DNA of 64,000 nucleotides. Source: JARRKC01 sp963723965. GTDB taxonomy: Bacteria > Acidobacteriota > UBA6911 > RPQK01 > JAPXNP01. This document shows, piece after piece, positions 34,749 to 43,962 of the stretch. The DNA lies in NCBI GenBank assembly GCA_963723965.1, contig CAVRSV010000004.1, positions 24,913 to 88,912 on the forward strand, read 5' to 3'. The first letter of the stretch is position 1. The number at the start of each line of letters is the position of its first letter. The notes beneath the pieces were generated by a model, which was given only the letters and a program-made list of their open reading frames with translations, was not told the DNA's origin and made no database searches. The position numbers were made by a program, and so were the translations under genes.

Positions 34749-36001
34749 GCCGCCACTCCCGGTTCACGGCTCCAGATCCGCCCCAGGAGAAACCCGCCCC
34801 CCAGGACCGCGTACGCCGAGGCCATTCCCGACTCGGTCAGCAGCACCGCCCACGACGCCCCGATCGATCCGAGAGTCGGAATCAACCAGAGGCACAGACC
34901 GAGGCTCAGCAGGATCCCCCCTCCGCCGACCCAGGGCAGGAGTGCCACCAGGCGGTTCTGGCTCAGCAGGACGTGCTGAAAGACCATGCTGAGGCAGGCC
35001 GGAACGAGACACCAGGCCAGGATTCTGAGGCAAGCGACGGAAGCAGTGTACTGGGGACCGTAGATGAGCGCGATCAGGGGACCGGCCAGACTCCAGAGCA
35101 GGACTCCCGTGACCAGCGCAAAGGCCTCCAGTGCGACCAGGGCCTTGGCCGCCACCGGTCGAATCGAAGCGGGGTCGGCCTGGTGTGCCGCAAAGACCGG
35201 CAAGGCCGCGCTGAGCACCCCCAGCGGGACATTGTAAAGAGACGCGGGAGGCCGGAACGCCGCGGCGAACAGACCCGCCTCGACGGGCGTCACCAGAAAG
35301 ACCAGCATCCAGATCGTGAGGCGGGAGCCCGTCGTCTGGAAGATGTTGAAGATACCCACCGGCAGGGATTCTCTCAGGCACGCCCGCCAGTCGACGGGTG
35401 GGTGGGTCCAAGTCAAGGGGTGCACCAGCGCCCGGAACAGCAACAGGTTGGAGACGAGGGCCAGGAGCGAGGCGATGGCGTAGGCAAAGGCCAGAGCGCT
35501 CAGCCCGCCGCCCAGTGCAATCAGGACCATCCCGAGAACGAACTGGCAGGCGAACAGGAGGGCGATGTTCAGACTGGCCAGATAGAGCCGGCCGTGGGCC
35601 TGAAAGAGAATGTTGACCGCCACCGACAGGGACTGGAAGAACATCCCGAGCCCGAACACCGACAGGGCCAGGTGCACGCCCGGGCGGATGTCGAGCAGGA
35701 AGCCCAGCAGGAAGGGGAGGGCTGCCAGCAGCAGGCTCAGCCGCAGCTTCAGCCAGAGCAGCTGCCGAGAGGAACGGACCGAGTCTTCCCGGCGGACCGA
35801 AATCTCCCGCAGCGTTGTATTGTGCAGACCCAGGTCGCCGACGATGAGGAGGACCTGCACGATGCTCCAGGCGAAAGAAAACCAGCCAAAGTCGGCTGGT
35901 CCAAGATGACGGGCGACGACGAACAGATAAACGGTCTGCAGCCCCAGAACCGTGCCCAGAGCGATCAACTGAGATGCGGCGTTGAGCTTGATGCGCCCCA
36001 T
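34745..36001 (-). CDS. Wzx-like oligosaccharide flippase
   Basis: A 418-residue polytopic protein (about twelve helices) of the MOP/polysaccharide biosynthesis superfamily. The N-terminal region with LGTVLGLQTVYLFVVARHLGPADFGWFSFAWS is the family signature; a second conserved segment is LIALIYGPQYTASVACLRILAWC. It would flip undecaprenol-linked oligosaccharide. It sits between the second Wzm/Wzt unit and a GT4 gene, so this locus encodes both flippase-type and ABC-type export. Confidence 0.88.
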   Translation of the reverse strand: MGRIKLNAASQLIALGTVLGLQTVYLFVVARHLGPADFGWFSFAWSIVQVLLIVGDLGLHNTTLREISVRREDSVRSSRQLLWLKLRLSLLLAALPFLLGFLLDIRPGVHLALSVFGLGMFFQSLSVAVNILFQAHGRLYLASLNIALLFACQFVLGMVLIALGGGLSALAFAYAIASLLALVSNLLLFRALVHPLTWTHPPVDWRACLRESLPVGIFNIFQTTGSRLTIWMLVFLVTPVEAGLFAAAFRPPASLYNVPLGVLSAALPVFAAHQADPASIRPVAAKALVALEAFALVTGVLLWSLAGPLIALIYGPQYTASVACLRILAWCLVPACLSMVFQHVLLSQNRLVALLPWVGGGGILLSLGLCLWLIPTLGSIGASWAVLLTESGMASAYAVLGGGFLLGRIWSREPGVAA

Positions 36002-36063
36002 CTAGCGTCCCCCCGCGGCGCGGTGGGCGGCGGAACTCGGGCGGGTCCGTGCGGAGAGTCGGC

Positions 36064-37281
36064 TCACGCTTCGACCTCTCGGATGGAGAAGTCCGGCCTG
36101 AGACGTGCGAAACCCGTAAACTGGCCGTGCTCACCCGGAAGGACCTGAAAGGTCGCGGCATCGTCGATCCAGTCGTAGCAGATGCCCAGGTGGTCGCGCC
36201 CCGAGTGAACGGCGACCGCCAGATAGTACGGCCGGGGCCCGAGATCGACCGGAATGCGGACCTGAATCTCCCAGCGGCCCGGCTTCCCATTCCAGGGCAC
36301 CCCTGCCAGACAGGTGTTGGTTCCGTAGATGTCGTTGCCGAGACGGTCCCGGATCAGGATGCCCACCGAAGGGCTCTCCACGGGCCGGTGGATCCGGACC
36401 CGCACGACCACGACCAGGAGATCGCCACAGGACAGGGCCCGGGTCGGCCGACCGTCCCCGTCCGTCAGCTGAACGTCCTCGATCTCCGCCTCGTAGCTTC
36501 CATACCGGCGCTGCTCATTACTGGAACGGGTGATGAGCTTCTCGCGACTGGCGCGACTGGCGATGAGCGAGACGTATTCCGAGACGATGGCGGCGGCCGG
36601 TCCCTCGCTCACCTTTTCTCCCCGGTCCAGCAACACCGTCCTCGTGCACAGGTTCTTGATGGCGCTCAGATCGTGGGAGACGAAGACGATGGTCACGCCC
36701 GCTTCCTGAAACCGCTTGAGTGCGGAGATGCACTTCTTCTGGAAAAGCAGATCCCCCACCGAGAGGGCCTCATCGATGAGGAGGATCTGCGGCTCGATCG
36801 AGATGGCCGTCGAAAAGGCGAGACGCACCCACATCCCGGACGAATAAGTCTTGACCGGACGGTCGATGAAGGCGTGCAACTCCGAAAAGTCGAGGATCCG
36901 CGGAAAGATCTCGTCCGTCTCCTCGCGCGTAAAGCCCATCAGCCCGGCGGCCATATAGACGTTCGCTCGCCCCGTAAACTCCGGGTGGAAGCCGGTCCCG
37001 AGTTCGATGATCGAGGCCGTCCGGCCCGTCACTTCGACCATGCCGGAAGTGGGGATCATGAGTCGAGCGAGGATCTTCAGCAGCGTGCTCTTGCCCGAGC
37101 CGTTCTGACCGATCAGGCCGACGGTCTCTCCTCCGGGGATGTCGAGGCTGATTCCTTTGAGCGCCTGGAATTCCGTATAGCGACGGCGGCGACCGAAGCT
37201 CAGGGCGTCACGCACGCGGTCCATGGGGCGGGCGTAGACCCGGAAGGACTTCACCAGATCCACAGTCCTCAGCGTCGGCAT
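36064..37281 (-). CDS. wzt: Polysaccharide ABC exporter ATPase (second copy)
   Basis: A 405-residue Wzt. Walker A is GQNGSGKST (near residue 61), signature YSSGMWVRLAFS, Walker B QILLIDEALSVGD. The C-terminal half (about 260-405) is the carbohydrate-binding domain (VGILIRDRLGNDIYGTNTCLAG) with a sequence clearly different from the 18.4 kb copy, so the glycan recognised probably differs. The start MPTLRTVDL has GGAAG 6 nt upstream, 29 bp after the permease stop. Confidence 0.92.
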   Translation of the reverse strand: MPTLRTVDLVKSFRVYARPMDRVRDALSFGRRRRYTEFQALKGISLDIPGGETVGLIGQNGSGKSTLLKILARLMIPTSGMVEVTGRTASIIELGTGFHPEFTGRANVYMAAGLMGFTREETDEIFPRILDFSELHAFIDRPVKTYSSGMWVRLAFSTAISIEPQILLIDEALSVGDLLFQKKCISALKRFQEAGVTIVFVSHDLSAIKNLCTRTVLLDRGEKVSEGPAAAIVSEYVSLIASRASREKLITRSSNEQRRYGSYEAEIEDVQLTDGDGRPTRALSCGDLLVVVVRVRIHRPVESPSVGILIRDRLGNDIYGTNTCLAGVPWNGKPGRWEIQVRIPVDLGPRPYYLAVAVHSGRDHLGICYDWIDDAATFQVLPGEHGQFTGFARLRPDFSIREVEA

Positions 37282-37310
37282 CGTCACTTCCGTGTCGGGG
37301 GTTACGTTGT

Positions 37311-38105
37311 TCACAGCTCGTCGATGAAACGGGGATAGAGCCGGGTGTAGGTCCGGTAACCCACGGCGAACGTCCCCAGGGAAATGGCGCAGAACACCAG
37401 AAACCCCTTCATGCTCGGTATCGAGCCCACCAGAAGGAGAGACCGGTACACGTTCGTGACATAGGCGAGGGGATTGATATAGATCATGAACTCCAGGTTC
37501 TTGGGCAGCATGTGAACCGGGTAGAAGATGGGCGTCGCGTACAGCCACAGCATCAGCATGACGTTGACCAGCTGGGCGATATCGCGGAAGAAGACGTGCA
37601 GCGAACAGGTGATGAAACCCAAGCCAATACCGAACAGCATGAGAACCAGCGCGAAGGGGAGAATCAGGGGAAGGTAGACGGGAAACTTCAAATGCGTCAC
37701 GAGGAGGGCGACAACCAGGATCCCGATTCCGATGAACTGAGAGATCAGGGAGGCCAGTCCCACCGAGAACTGCAGGGTCTTGGACGGAAAAACCAGATTC
37801 TTGACCAGGGACGCATTACCGGTAATGGAGGTCGTGCAATTCAGCACCGTCTCCTGGAACGACAGGAAGGGGACCAACCCACAAAACAGGTAGAAGGCCG
37901 AATTGACGAGTCCGCCTTCGGTGCTGAAGGGAAGCTTCAGCACGTAAGAGAACACGAAGGTCCAGACGGCGAGGGTGATGAGCGGGTGAACGACCGTCCA
38001 GAAGAGCCCCATGGCGCTTCCGATGTAGCGGCCATAGAGCTGCCGGAGCGCGAGGCTCCAAATAAGCTCCAACAGGGCACGCGGACGCCGACCTGGCGCT
38101 GTCAT
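37311..38105 (-). CDS. wzm: Polysaccharide ABC exporter permease (second copy)
   Basis: A 264-residue Wzm-type permease with six predicted helices. LRQLYGRYIGSAMGLFWTVVHPL matches the family N-terminus and FYPVHMLPKNLEFMIYINPLAYV the region before the last helices. It forms an export unit with the ATPase 29 bp downstream. The ATG at 38105 is chosen where similarity begins. Upstream lies a block of REP-like hairpins, so this gene is probably the first of its operon. Confidence 0.92.
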   Translation of the reverse strand: MTAPGRRPRALLELIWSLALRQLYGRYIGSAMGLFWTVVHPLITLAVWTFVFSYVLKLPFSTEGGLVNSAFYLFCGLVPFLSFQETVLNCTTSITGNASLVKNLVFPSKTLQFSVGLASLISQFIGIGILVVALLVTHLKFPVYLPLILPFALVLMLFGIGLGFITCSLHVFFRDIAQLVNVMLMLWLYATPIFYPVHMLPKNLEFMIYINPLAYVTNVYRSLLLVGSIPSMKGFLVFCAISLGTFAVGYRTYTRLYPRFIDEL

Positions 38106-38160
38106 GACGGTAATGGTAACACGCGCCCCCCGGGGGGTTGAGTTCCGGGTTTCGCCGAGA

Positions 38161-38389
38161 GTAGGACAAGCATCCCTGCTTGTCCGAGCGCCCCGGTCCA
38201 ACAGTAGGACAAGCATCCTTGCTTGTCCGAGCGCCCCGGTCCCAGGCCGATCACCCGAACCGAGCGCGTCGCCGCGTCTGTGCCGTCCGCGGAGTTTTCT
38301 CCTGGCCCCGACTCATTGCCCCCCGGGACAACCTGGGAAGGTTGTCCTACTCTGCATTGCCCCCGGACAACCTGGGAAGGTTGTCCTAC
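38161..38389. repeat. Four REP-like hairpins sharing a GTAGGACAA head
   Basis: Two direct copies at 38161-38185 and 38204-38228 read GTAGGACAAGCA...TGCTTGTCC. Two in the opposite orientation at 38326-38350 and 38365-38389 read GGACAACC...GGTTGTCCTAC. Each folds into an 8-9-bp stem. In reverse complement all four begin GTAGGACAA, the layout of REP/BIME elements usually mobilised by RAYT transposases. No RAYT gene is in the window. The last copy runs into the adjacent GT2 gene and supplies its TAG stop. Confidence 0.85.
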
Positions 38390-39147
38390 CCGCGGAGCCG
38401 GCGGCCCTTCGGGTCGAAGAGGCGAAAATGGGCCAGGCCGTGTCGCTGCAGGCGGTACTGGGCCGATGTCCAGAGCACACCCATCCCATAGGTGATCGAA
38501 CGCCGGAGGTTGATGCTCGATGCCTCGCTGAAATAGCGGGTGGGGCAGCTGATCTCTCCGATCCGATAGCCGAAGTGCCGGGCCTGAACCAGAATCTGAT
38601 TGTCGAACAGGAAGTCATCCGAGTCCTCGAGCAGGGGCAGACGCTCGAGGACCTCCCGGCAGAAGGCCCGATACCCGGTATGGTATTCGGAGAGTTTCGC
38701 ACCCAGGAGGAAGTTCTCCAGCAGGGTCAGAAACCGGTTCGCCACGTACTTGTACAAGGGCATCCCGCCCGCCAGCGCAGTGCCCCCGAGGATGCGCGAG
38801 GCCAGCACGATATCGTACTCGCCGCTCAGAATCATGGAAGCCAACGCCGGAATCAGTCGGGGCGTGTATTGGTAGTCGGGATGGAGCATGACGAGGATGT
38901 CGGCATCGGTCTCGAGGGCCGATCCGTAGCAGGTCTTCTGGTTGGCCCCATATCCGCGGTTGGCGTCATGCCGAATCGTCTCGATCCCCAGTTCAGCGGC
39001 CACACGCACGGTGTCGTCGGAGCTCGCGTCGTCGACCAGGAGCACGTAGTCGACCAGATCCGCGGGAATCTCCTCGAAGGTCCGGCGCAGCGTCTGACCG
39101 GCGTTGTAGGCGGGCAGCACCACTGCAATCTTCTTGTCGCCCAGCAT
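38386..39147 (-). CDS. GT2 polyprenyl-phosphate glycosyltransferase
   Basis: A 253-residue GT2 enzyme without membrane helices. IAVVLPAYNAGQTLRRTFEE, LLVDDASSDDTVRVA and VMLHPDYQYTPRLIP (with HPD in place of DxD) give the fold. The segment RFLTLLENFLLGAKLSEYHTGYRAF is typical of the subgroup that glycosylates polyprenyl phosphate or is found in O-antigen loci. Its stop codon and final residues are provided by the REP-like hairpin at 38365-38389. It is divergent from the FG-GAP protein. Confidence 0.87.
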   Translation of the reverse strand: MLGDKKIAVVLPAYNAGQTLRRTFEEIPADLVDYVLLVDDASSDDTVRVAAELGIETIRHDANRGYGANQKTCYGSALETDADILVMLHPDYQYTPRLIPALASMILSGEYDIVLASRILGGTALAGGMPLYKYVANRFLTLLENFLLGAKLSEYHTGYRAFCREVLERLPLLEDSDDFLFDNQILVQARHFGYRIGEISCPTRYFSEASSINLRRSITYGMGVLWTSAQYRLQRHGLAHFRLFDPKGRRLRG

Positions 39148-39302
39148 CTCCGCAGCATCATACCGTGAGGCGGAGCTGGGGCACAGAGGGAGCGGACCTC
39201 GGCGGGAAATGTGATCGGTGTTACACTCCCCTCACCACCCCTGAGGGTTACCATTCAGAGAATGGGGTGGCGTGTGGATTCCGCCCCGGTAAGGATTGAA
39301 AG
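39148..39302. other. Divergent intergenic region
   Basis: Contains a CATTC-AGA-GAATG dyad at 39252-39264 and a TTACACT segment at 39221-39227 that might be a -10 for the rightward gene. AGGA lies 9 nt before its ATG. No other structure seen. Confidence 0.4.
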
Positions 39303-41447
39303 ATGAAGTACCGTCTCCTTCATACATTCGTCCTCCTCCTGTGCACCGGAACGGGTTTCGCCGGGGTTACGGGTTCTCCTGACATTTACAATGCCGGGAT
39401 CTGGGTGCAGCATCCCGGGATCGCGGTGGGAAAGCTGTTTGCCAACGACTCGCGGATGGTCACGGTGGTTGGCGACGGACACAACAAGCTCCACGCCTGG
39501 TTTTCCAACGGGACGGAAGCGTCCGGCTTTCCCAAGACTCTCGCCAACCATGCCACGGCCCAGTCCGGCGGCGGCATCTGGCAGACCGCCAATGGCTTCG
39601 TCAACTCCACGCCCGCGCTGGTCGACATCAATGGAGACGGCAATCTGGAGATCTTCGTCGGGTCCGGTGACGGCTACGTCTATGGGCTGGACAATCATGG
39701 CAACAATCTGCCCGGATGGCCCCGCTTCACGGGAGTCTCAACCGGGGACGGCGTGTACGGTGTCTTCAGCTCACCGGCCGTCGTCGATCTCGACGGGGAC
39801 GGTACCTTCGAGGTCATCGCCGGGGCCTGGTCCCACTACATCTATGTCTGGAATGCCGAAGACGGGACTCTGGCCAGCGGGTGGCCGTTCAACAACGCCG
39901 ATACCGTGTGGTCCTCTCCCGCGGTTCTCGATGCCGATGGAGACGGCGACCTCGAAATCGTCATCGGATGCGACTCGACGGTCCCCCGCGGCGGCTACCT
40001 TCGGATGTTCCATCACAACGGCACCCAGGCTGCCGGCTGGCCCAAGTTCGTCGACGAGGTGGTCTGGTCCTCTCCGGCCGTCGGTGACATCGACGGGGAC
40101 GGCGCTCCGGAAATCGTGGTGGGGACGGGCATCTTCTACCGGTCGGGTCACGGTCAGTATCTGAGCGCTTACGAGGCGAACGGGACCAATGTCGCCGGCT
40201 GGCCCGTCAGTCTGAGCCTGCCTTCGGGGCTGAGCCAGGTGTTCGGTTCGCCGGCGCTCGCCGACGTGAACGGCGACGGGAAGCTGGAGATCTTCGTGGG
40301 AGACATGCAGGGCTACGTCCACTGCATCAATTCCAACGGCTCCATCCGCTGGACCAACACGCCCGCCGGGACGGGCCAGGATCCGATCAATTTCGCCCTC
40401 TTCAGTTCGCCGATCGTCGGCGATATCGACGGCGACGGTCGCTTCGAGGTCGTCATCGGCGGCGGATGGCACATCACCGCCTTCGATGCCCTGACCGGCG
40501 CCAAGGAACCCGGATACCCCATCGAAACGGGCTATCCCGATCTGGGCGGCACCCCCATGTTCACATGGTCGACCCCGGCCATCGCGGATTTCGACGGCGA
40601 CGGCTTGATCGACCTCCTGATCGGAACGGGCCGCGCCGGTGAAGTCAGCTGGCCCGACGCCGGGGGCGTCCGCGTGTATCACGAATCGGGAACGGCCGTC
40701 GGCCAGGAGCCGGTGGGCGGTCTCGGCGTCTCCCCGGACATCGTGCCCTGGCCACGCTTCGGCCAGGACAACAGCGGAGCTGCGAGCTACATGGAAGCGA
40801 CACCGCCGGAACCACCGCCACCGCCCAAGGATCCCTACCTGAGCGGCCTGGCTCTGAGCCCGGGCGTGATCTCACCCAACGGCGACGGCGTCAAGGACAC
40901 CCTTGCGATCTCCTTCGATCTGGCCCATGCCGACACGGTGACCGTGAGCATCAAGGACAACCTCGGATCGGCGACCGTGGCCCGGCCGCTCCTGAACGGC
41001 TCGCTCGGCGCGGGCCATCACTCTCTCTCCTGGAACGGCATGGCCTCCGGCGGACAGTTGGCCATCGACGGCGAATACACCTGCGTGGTGGAGGGAGATC
41101 TTTCGGCGGCCGTCAGCGGCGGATTCGGCCTGACCTTGAACGTACCGGAAGTCAGCCGCTCCTGGTTCCTGGCGGAAGGCAGCACGGTCGGCTTCGAGGC
41201 GTATGTCCTGGTTCAGAATCCCCAGTCCGTGCCGAATCCGATCACGGTGACCTTCTTCAAGCAGGACGGAACCACCAAGACCTACCAGGAGACGGTCCTG
41301 CCCAAGTCACGGACCACGGTGCCGATCCACGGCGAGGTGCCGAATACCTACAGCGTCAGCACCATGGTGGAAGCAGAGCTGCCCGTGGTGGTCGAACGGT
41401 CGGCTTACTTCGCGAAGAGACGAAGCGGTCTTCATCTCCGCTCATGA
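39303..41447 (+). CDS. Secreted FG-GAP/VCBS repeat protein (frame lost at 3' end)
   Basis: 714 residues readable in this frame. Signal peptide about 1-20. Seven FG-GAP-type calcium loops follow (DINGDGNLEIFVG, DLDGDGTFEVIAG, DADGDGDLEIVIG, DIDGDGAPEIVVG, DVNGDGKLEIFVG, DIDGDGRFEVVIG, DFDGDGLIDLLIG), predicting an integrin-like seven-blade propeller. Then a FlgD-like Ig domain (SPNGDGVKDTLAISF) and the first of a series of 'WFLAEGST.GFEAYVLVQNP' beta repeats. The frame is lost near 41430 inside that repeat; homologous coding continues downstream in shifted frames. Surface adhesion is the likely role. Confidence 0.83.
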   Translation: MKYRLLHTFVLLLCTGTGFAGVTGSPDIYNAGIWVQHPGIAVGKLFANDSRMVTVVGDGHNKLHAWFSNGTEASGFPKTLANHATAQSGGGIWQTANGFVNSTPALVDINGDGNLEIFVGSGDGYVYGLDNHGNNLPGWPRFTGVSTGDGVYGVFSSPAVVDLDGDGTFEVIAGAWSHYIYVWNAEDGTLASGWPFNNADTVWSSPAVLDADGDGDLEIVIGCDSTVPRGGYLRMFHHNGTQAAGWPKFVDEVVWSSPAVGDIDGDGAPEIVVGTGIFYRSGHGQYLSAYEANGTNVAGWPVSLSLPSGLSQVFGSPALADVNGDGKLEIFVGDMQGYVHCINSNGSIRWTNTPAGTGQDPINFALFSSPIVGDIDGDGRFEVVIGGGWHITAFDALTGAKEPGYPIETGYPDLGGTPMFTWSTPAIADFDGDGLIDLLIGTGRAGEVSWPDAGGVRVYHESGTAVGQEPVGGLGVSPDIVPWPRFGQDNSGAASYMEATPPEPPPPPKDPYLSGLALSPGVISPNGDGVKDTLAISFDLAHADTVTVSIKDNLGSATVARPLLNGSLGAGHHSLSWNGMASGGQLAIDGEYTCVVEGDLSAAVSGGFGLTLNVPEVSRSWFLAEGSTVGFEAYVLVQNPQSVPNPITVTFFKQDGTTKTYQETVLPKSRTTVPIHGEVPNTYSVSTMVEAELPVVVERSAYFAKRRSGLHLRS

Positions 41448-42400
41448 CAGCATCGGGGCGATCCAGACGCCAAATCCTGGTACTTCCCGGCCAATCGAAC
41501 CTAGCCTGGAGACGAAGATTTCATCCTTCTGGTCAACCCCAGCTCGAGCGTCCGTGGCGCACGTGACGGCGCGGTTCTTGACCAGCGAATGGGGAGCCCG
41601 TCGTCACACCTACACGGTTGGCACGACCAGCCGCTACACGATTCCGGTCCATGCTGTCATTCCGGCCATGGACATCCGTCGAGGTGATCTCGGACCAGCC
41701 ACTGGCGGCGGAGCGTGCTTTCTATTTCAGCTATCGCCAGGGGGGTCCGCCGATATCGGAGCGATTTCCCCGAGCCTAACCTTCTATTTCCCCGACGGCA
41801 CACGTACCAGGGTTCCACGTACCTCGAATTGATGAATGCCGGCACGTCCGGCGCAAACGTGACAGTGACCTATCGGACGGACGACGGCCTAACGATCTAC
41901 CGCACGAAGACGGTCGCGGCGAACGGCGAATTTCGTTGAACTGTTCGACGAAGTCGGTTCCTCACACATCTTTCCATGGAACTTCAGTCCGAACCAGCCG
42001 ATCGTGGCCGAGCGGTTCATGTTCATGGGGCAAGACGTGGGCGACAGCCTCGGTTCCCCCGTGGCAACGAGGCTCTGGAACCTGGCCGAAGGCTTTACGG
42101 CCTTCGGTACGAAACCTGGGTCACCATCTTCAATCCCTCTCCTTCGAGTGCGCAGGTGCAGGTCAGGTACCTCCGAGCAAAGCGGCGCCAAACGCCCTGG
42201 AGAACTACGTCATTCCAGCGGACGGGTCGGAGCAAGATCTACGTTAACGACAAGGTCAACCGATTCGGTCAGTACCCAGGTGACCTCCGACGTCCCGGTG
42301 GTCGTCGAGAGGACCATGCGCTTCTCGGGGCAAGGGCATCCACCAGGCCCTCGGCGTTCGCTGAGCCGCGCGTCCAATGAGTCCGTCGGCCCCGGCATTC
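41448..42400 (+). pseudogene. Frameshifted 3' part of the FG-GAP surface protein
   Basis: Coding similarity continues in changing frames: LGDEDFILLVNPSSS, then VTARFLTSEWGARRHTYTVG near 41560, FPRRHTYQGSTYLELMNAG near 41800, ELFDEVGSSHIFPW and IVAERFMFMGQDVGDS near 42010, and YETWVTIFNPSPSSAQVQV near 42110. These are further copies of the AEGST-type repeat. At least six frame changes occur within 1 kb. Either the tail has decayed or this stretch is poorly assembled. Confidence 0.6.
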
Positions 42401-42449
42401 TGTGGTACAGTCTCTTTCTGCCGGAAATGATCCGTTACCTGGTATCGGA

Positions 42450-43961
42450 ATGGCTGGAACGATTAGCTGCACTTGAAATTGGTCCAGAATTCCGGTTTCC
42501 TGAGATTCGCCGCCGGCTGCCCTGGCTCGCTCTGCTGGCCGTTCTCTGGCACCGGGATTCTGCTCCTCTGGAGGTTCCGGCCGGCGCTCATCGAGTCGGA
42601 TGAGCCGTCATGGGCCTCATGGCCCGCCACCTGCTCCGGGTGAATGGACGTCCTTCTACTGGGGCCAACACTATCTGGGGTCCCTCGAGGCCATCCTCGC
42701 CGCGGTTCCCCTCTGGTTCTTCGGGCCTTCGCCCCTGATCCTCAAACTGGTCCCCCTCGGCGACCTTTCTCGCGTTCCTCGTCCTTCATCAACGCCTGGC
42801 CGAAGACTCCTTCCCCGATCTTCTGCCTTCTGGGCTACGGCTCTTGTGGGCTGTTCGCCGGCCTTCCTGATGATCTGGAGCATGAAGTCCCGCGGCTACA
42901 TGTCCGCTCTCCTCCTCGGCACGGCAGCCCTCCTGGTGGCAGCCAGAATCTTGCGGAGCCCAAAGAACAGAGTCCATGCGGCGCTGGGCCTGCTGCTCGG
43001 TCTGGGATGGTGGGGTCATTTCCTCGTCATCGTCTATCTTGTGCCGATTGCGATCACTCTCCTTCTCGTCGACGAGCCACAGACGGATCCGCCGCCTCCC
43101 TCTGCTGGGAGGTTCGTTCCTCCTCGGAAGTCTCCCCTTCTGGATCTACAATCTGGTTCATCATTGGGCATCTCTCGAGCTCTCGGGTGTCCTGCAGACG
43201 CACTTTCACAAGGATCTGCTGAAACTGTCCTCACGGTCGGTCTGCCCATTCTCATCAGGAGCCCGCCAGAGCTGGGGACACCAGGATCTCTTCCCCCTCT
43301 TGCATCGATCCTGCTCGTGGGAATTCCAGTCCTGTGCGCCGGCCTGGCGGGGTGCGAGCCTGGTGGGCTTCTCGGGGAAAGGATGCGTTCCGGCTTCGGG
43401 GGCTGTTGCTCCTCTTCACATTCTCCTCTCCGATCCTCCTTTCTTGCAGCGGATTCGCCTGGTTCCTGGATGAGCCGCGTTATCTGCTTCCGCTCTACTC
43501 GGTCCTGTTCCTCATCGTTGCCGACGGCTTCACTTCCCTCGGCGGATGGGGGCGACGGATGCTTCCGGTGGTCTCCGTCGTGTGGATTGGCTACAACCTC
43601 GTCGGTGCCTCCTGGATCACGCCTGAGCAATTTGCCGAAGACATGAACACGGAGTCGATGCGCCCTCTTGGAGGAGTATCTCGAGCGGACCGGCGTCACC
43701 CGAGTCTTTGCCTCTTACTGGGTGGCCTATCGATTGAGTTTCGAGACCGACGAGAGAATCATCGCCACACCCCTGCCCGATGACACCATGCGGTACGAGC
43801 CATTCTGGAATGCCGTCCGGGCTTCGAACGCCGCCGCATACATCCTGCTGGACTCCCACTTCACCATGGGGCCAACCGTGAATTGGCCCCTCCGCCCGAT
43901 TACGGGTGCACGCAGAGTGGGTCGATTCCTCGTATTCTCGCCCCTGGGGAAAGGACGCTGA
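42450..43961 (+). pseudogene. Frameshifted GT-C membrane protein, paralogue of next gene
   Basis: Reading across frames gives a polytopic protein: FRPALIESDE near 42590, GEWTSFYWGQHYLGSLEAIL near 42650, SPAFLMIWSMKSRGYMSALL near 42870, GSFLLGSLPFWIYNLVHHW near 43110, FLDEPRYLLPLYSVLFLIVAD near 43470 and YLERTGVTRVFASYWVAYRL near 43690, ending at the TGA at 43959-43961. The order of motifs matches the adjacent gene (GESYGGCLGVLT, GSLPYWIFVW, AEEPRYVAGLYCSLPLVLAW, HANYWITYRLM). Several indels break it. The family resembles GT39/PMT-like dolichyl-phosphate-sugar transferases. Confidence 0.6.
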
Positions 43962-43962
43962 G

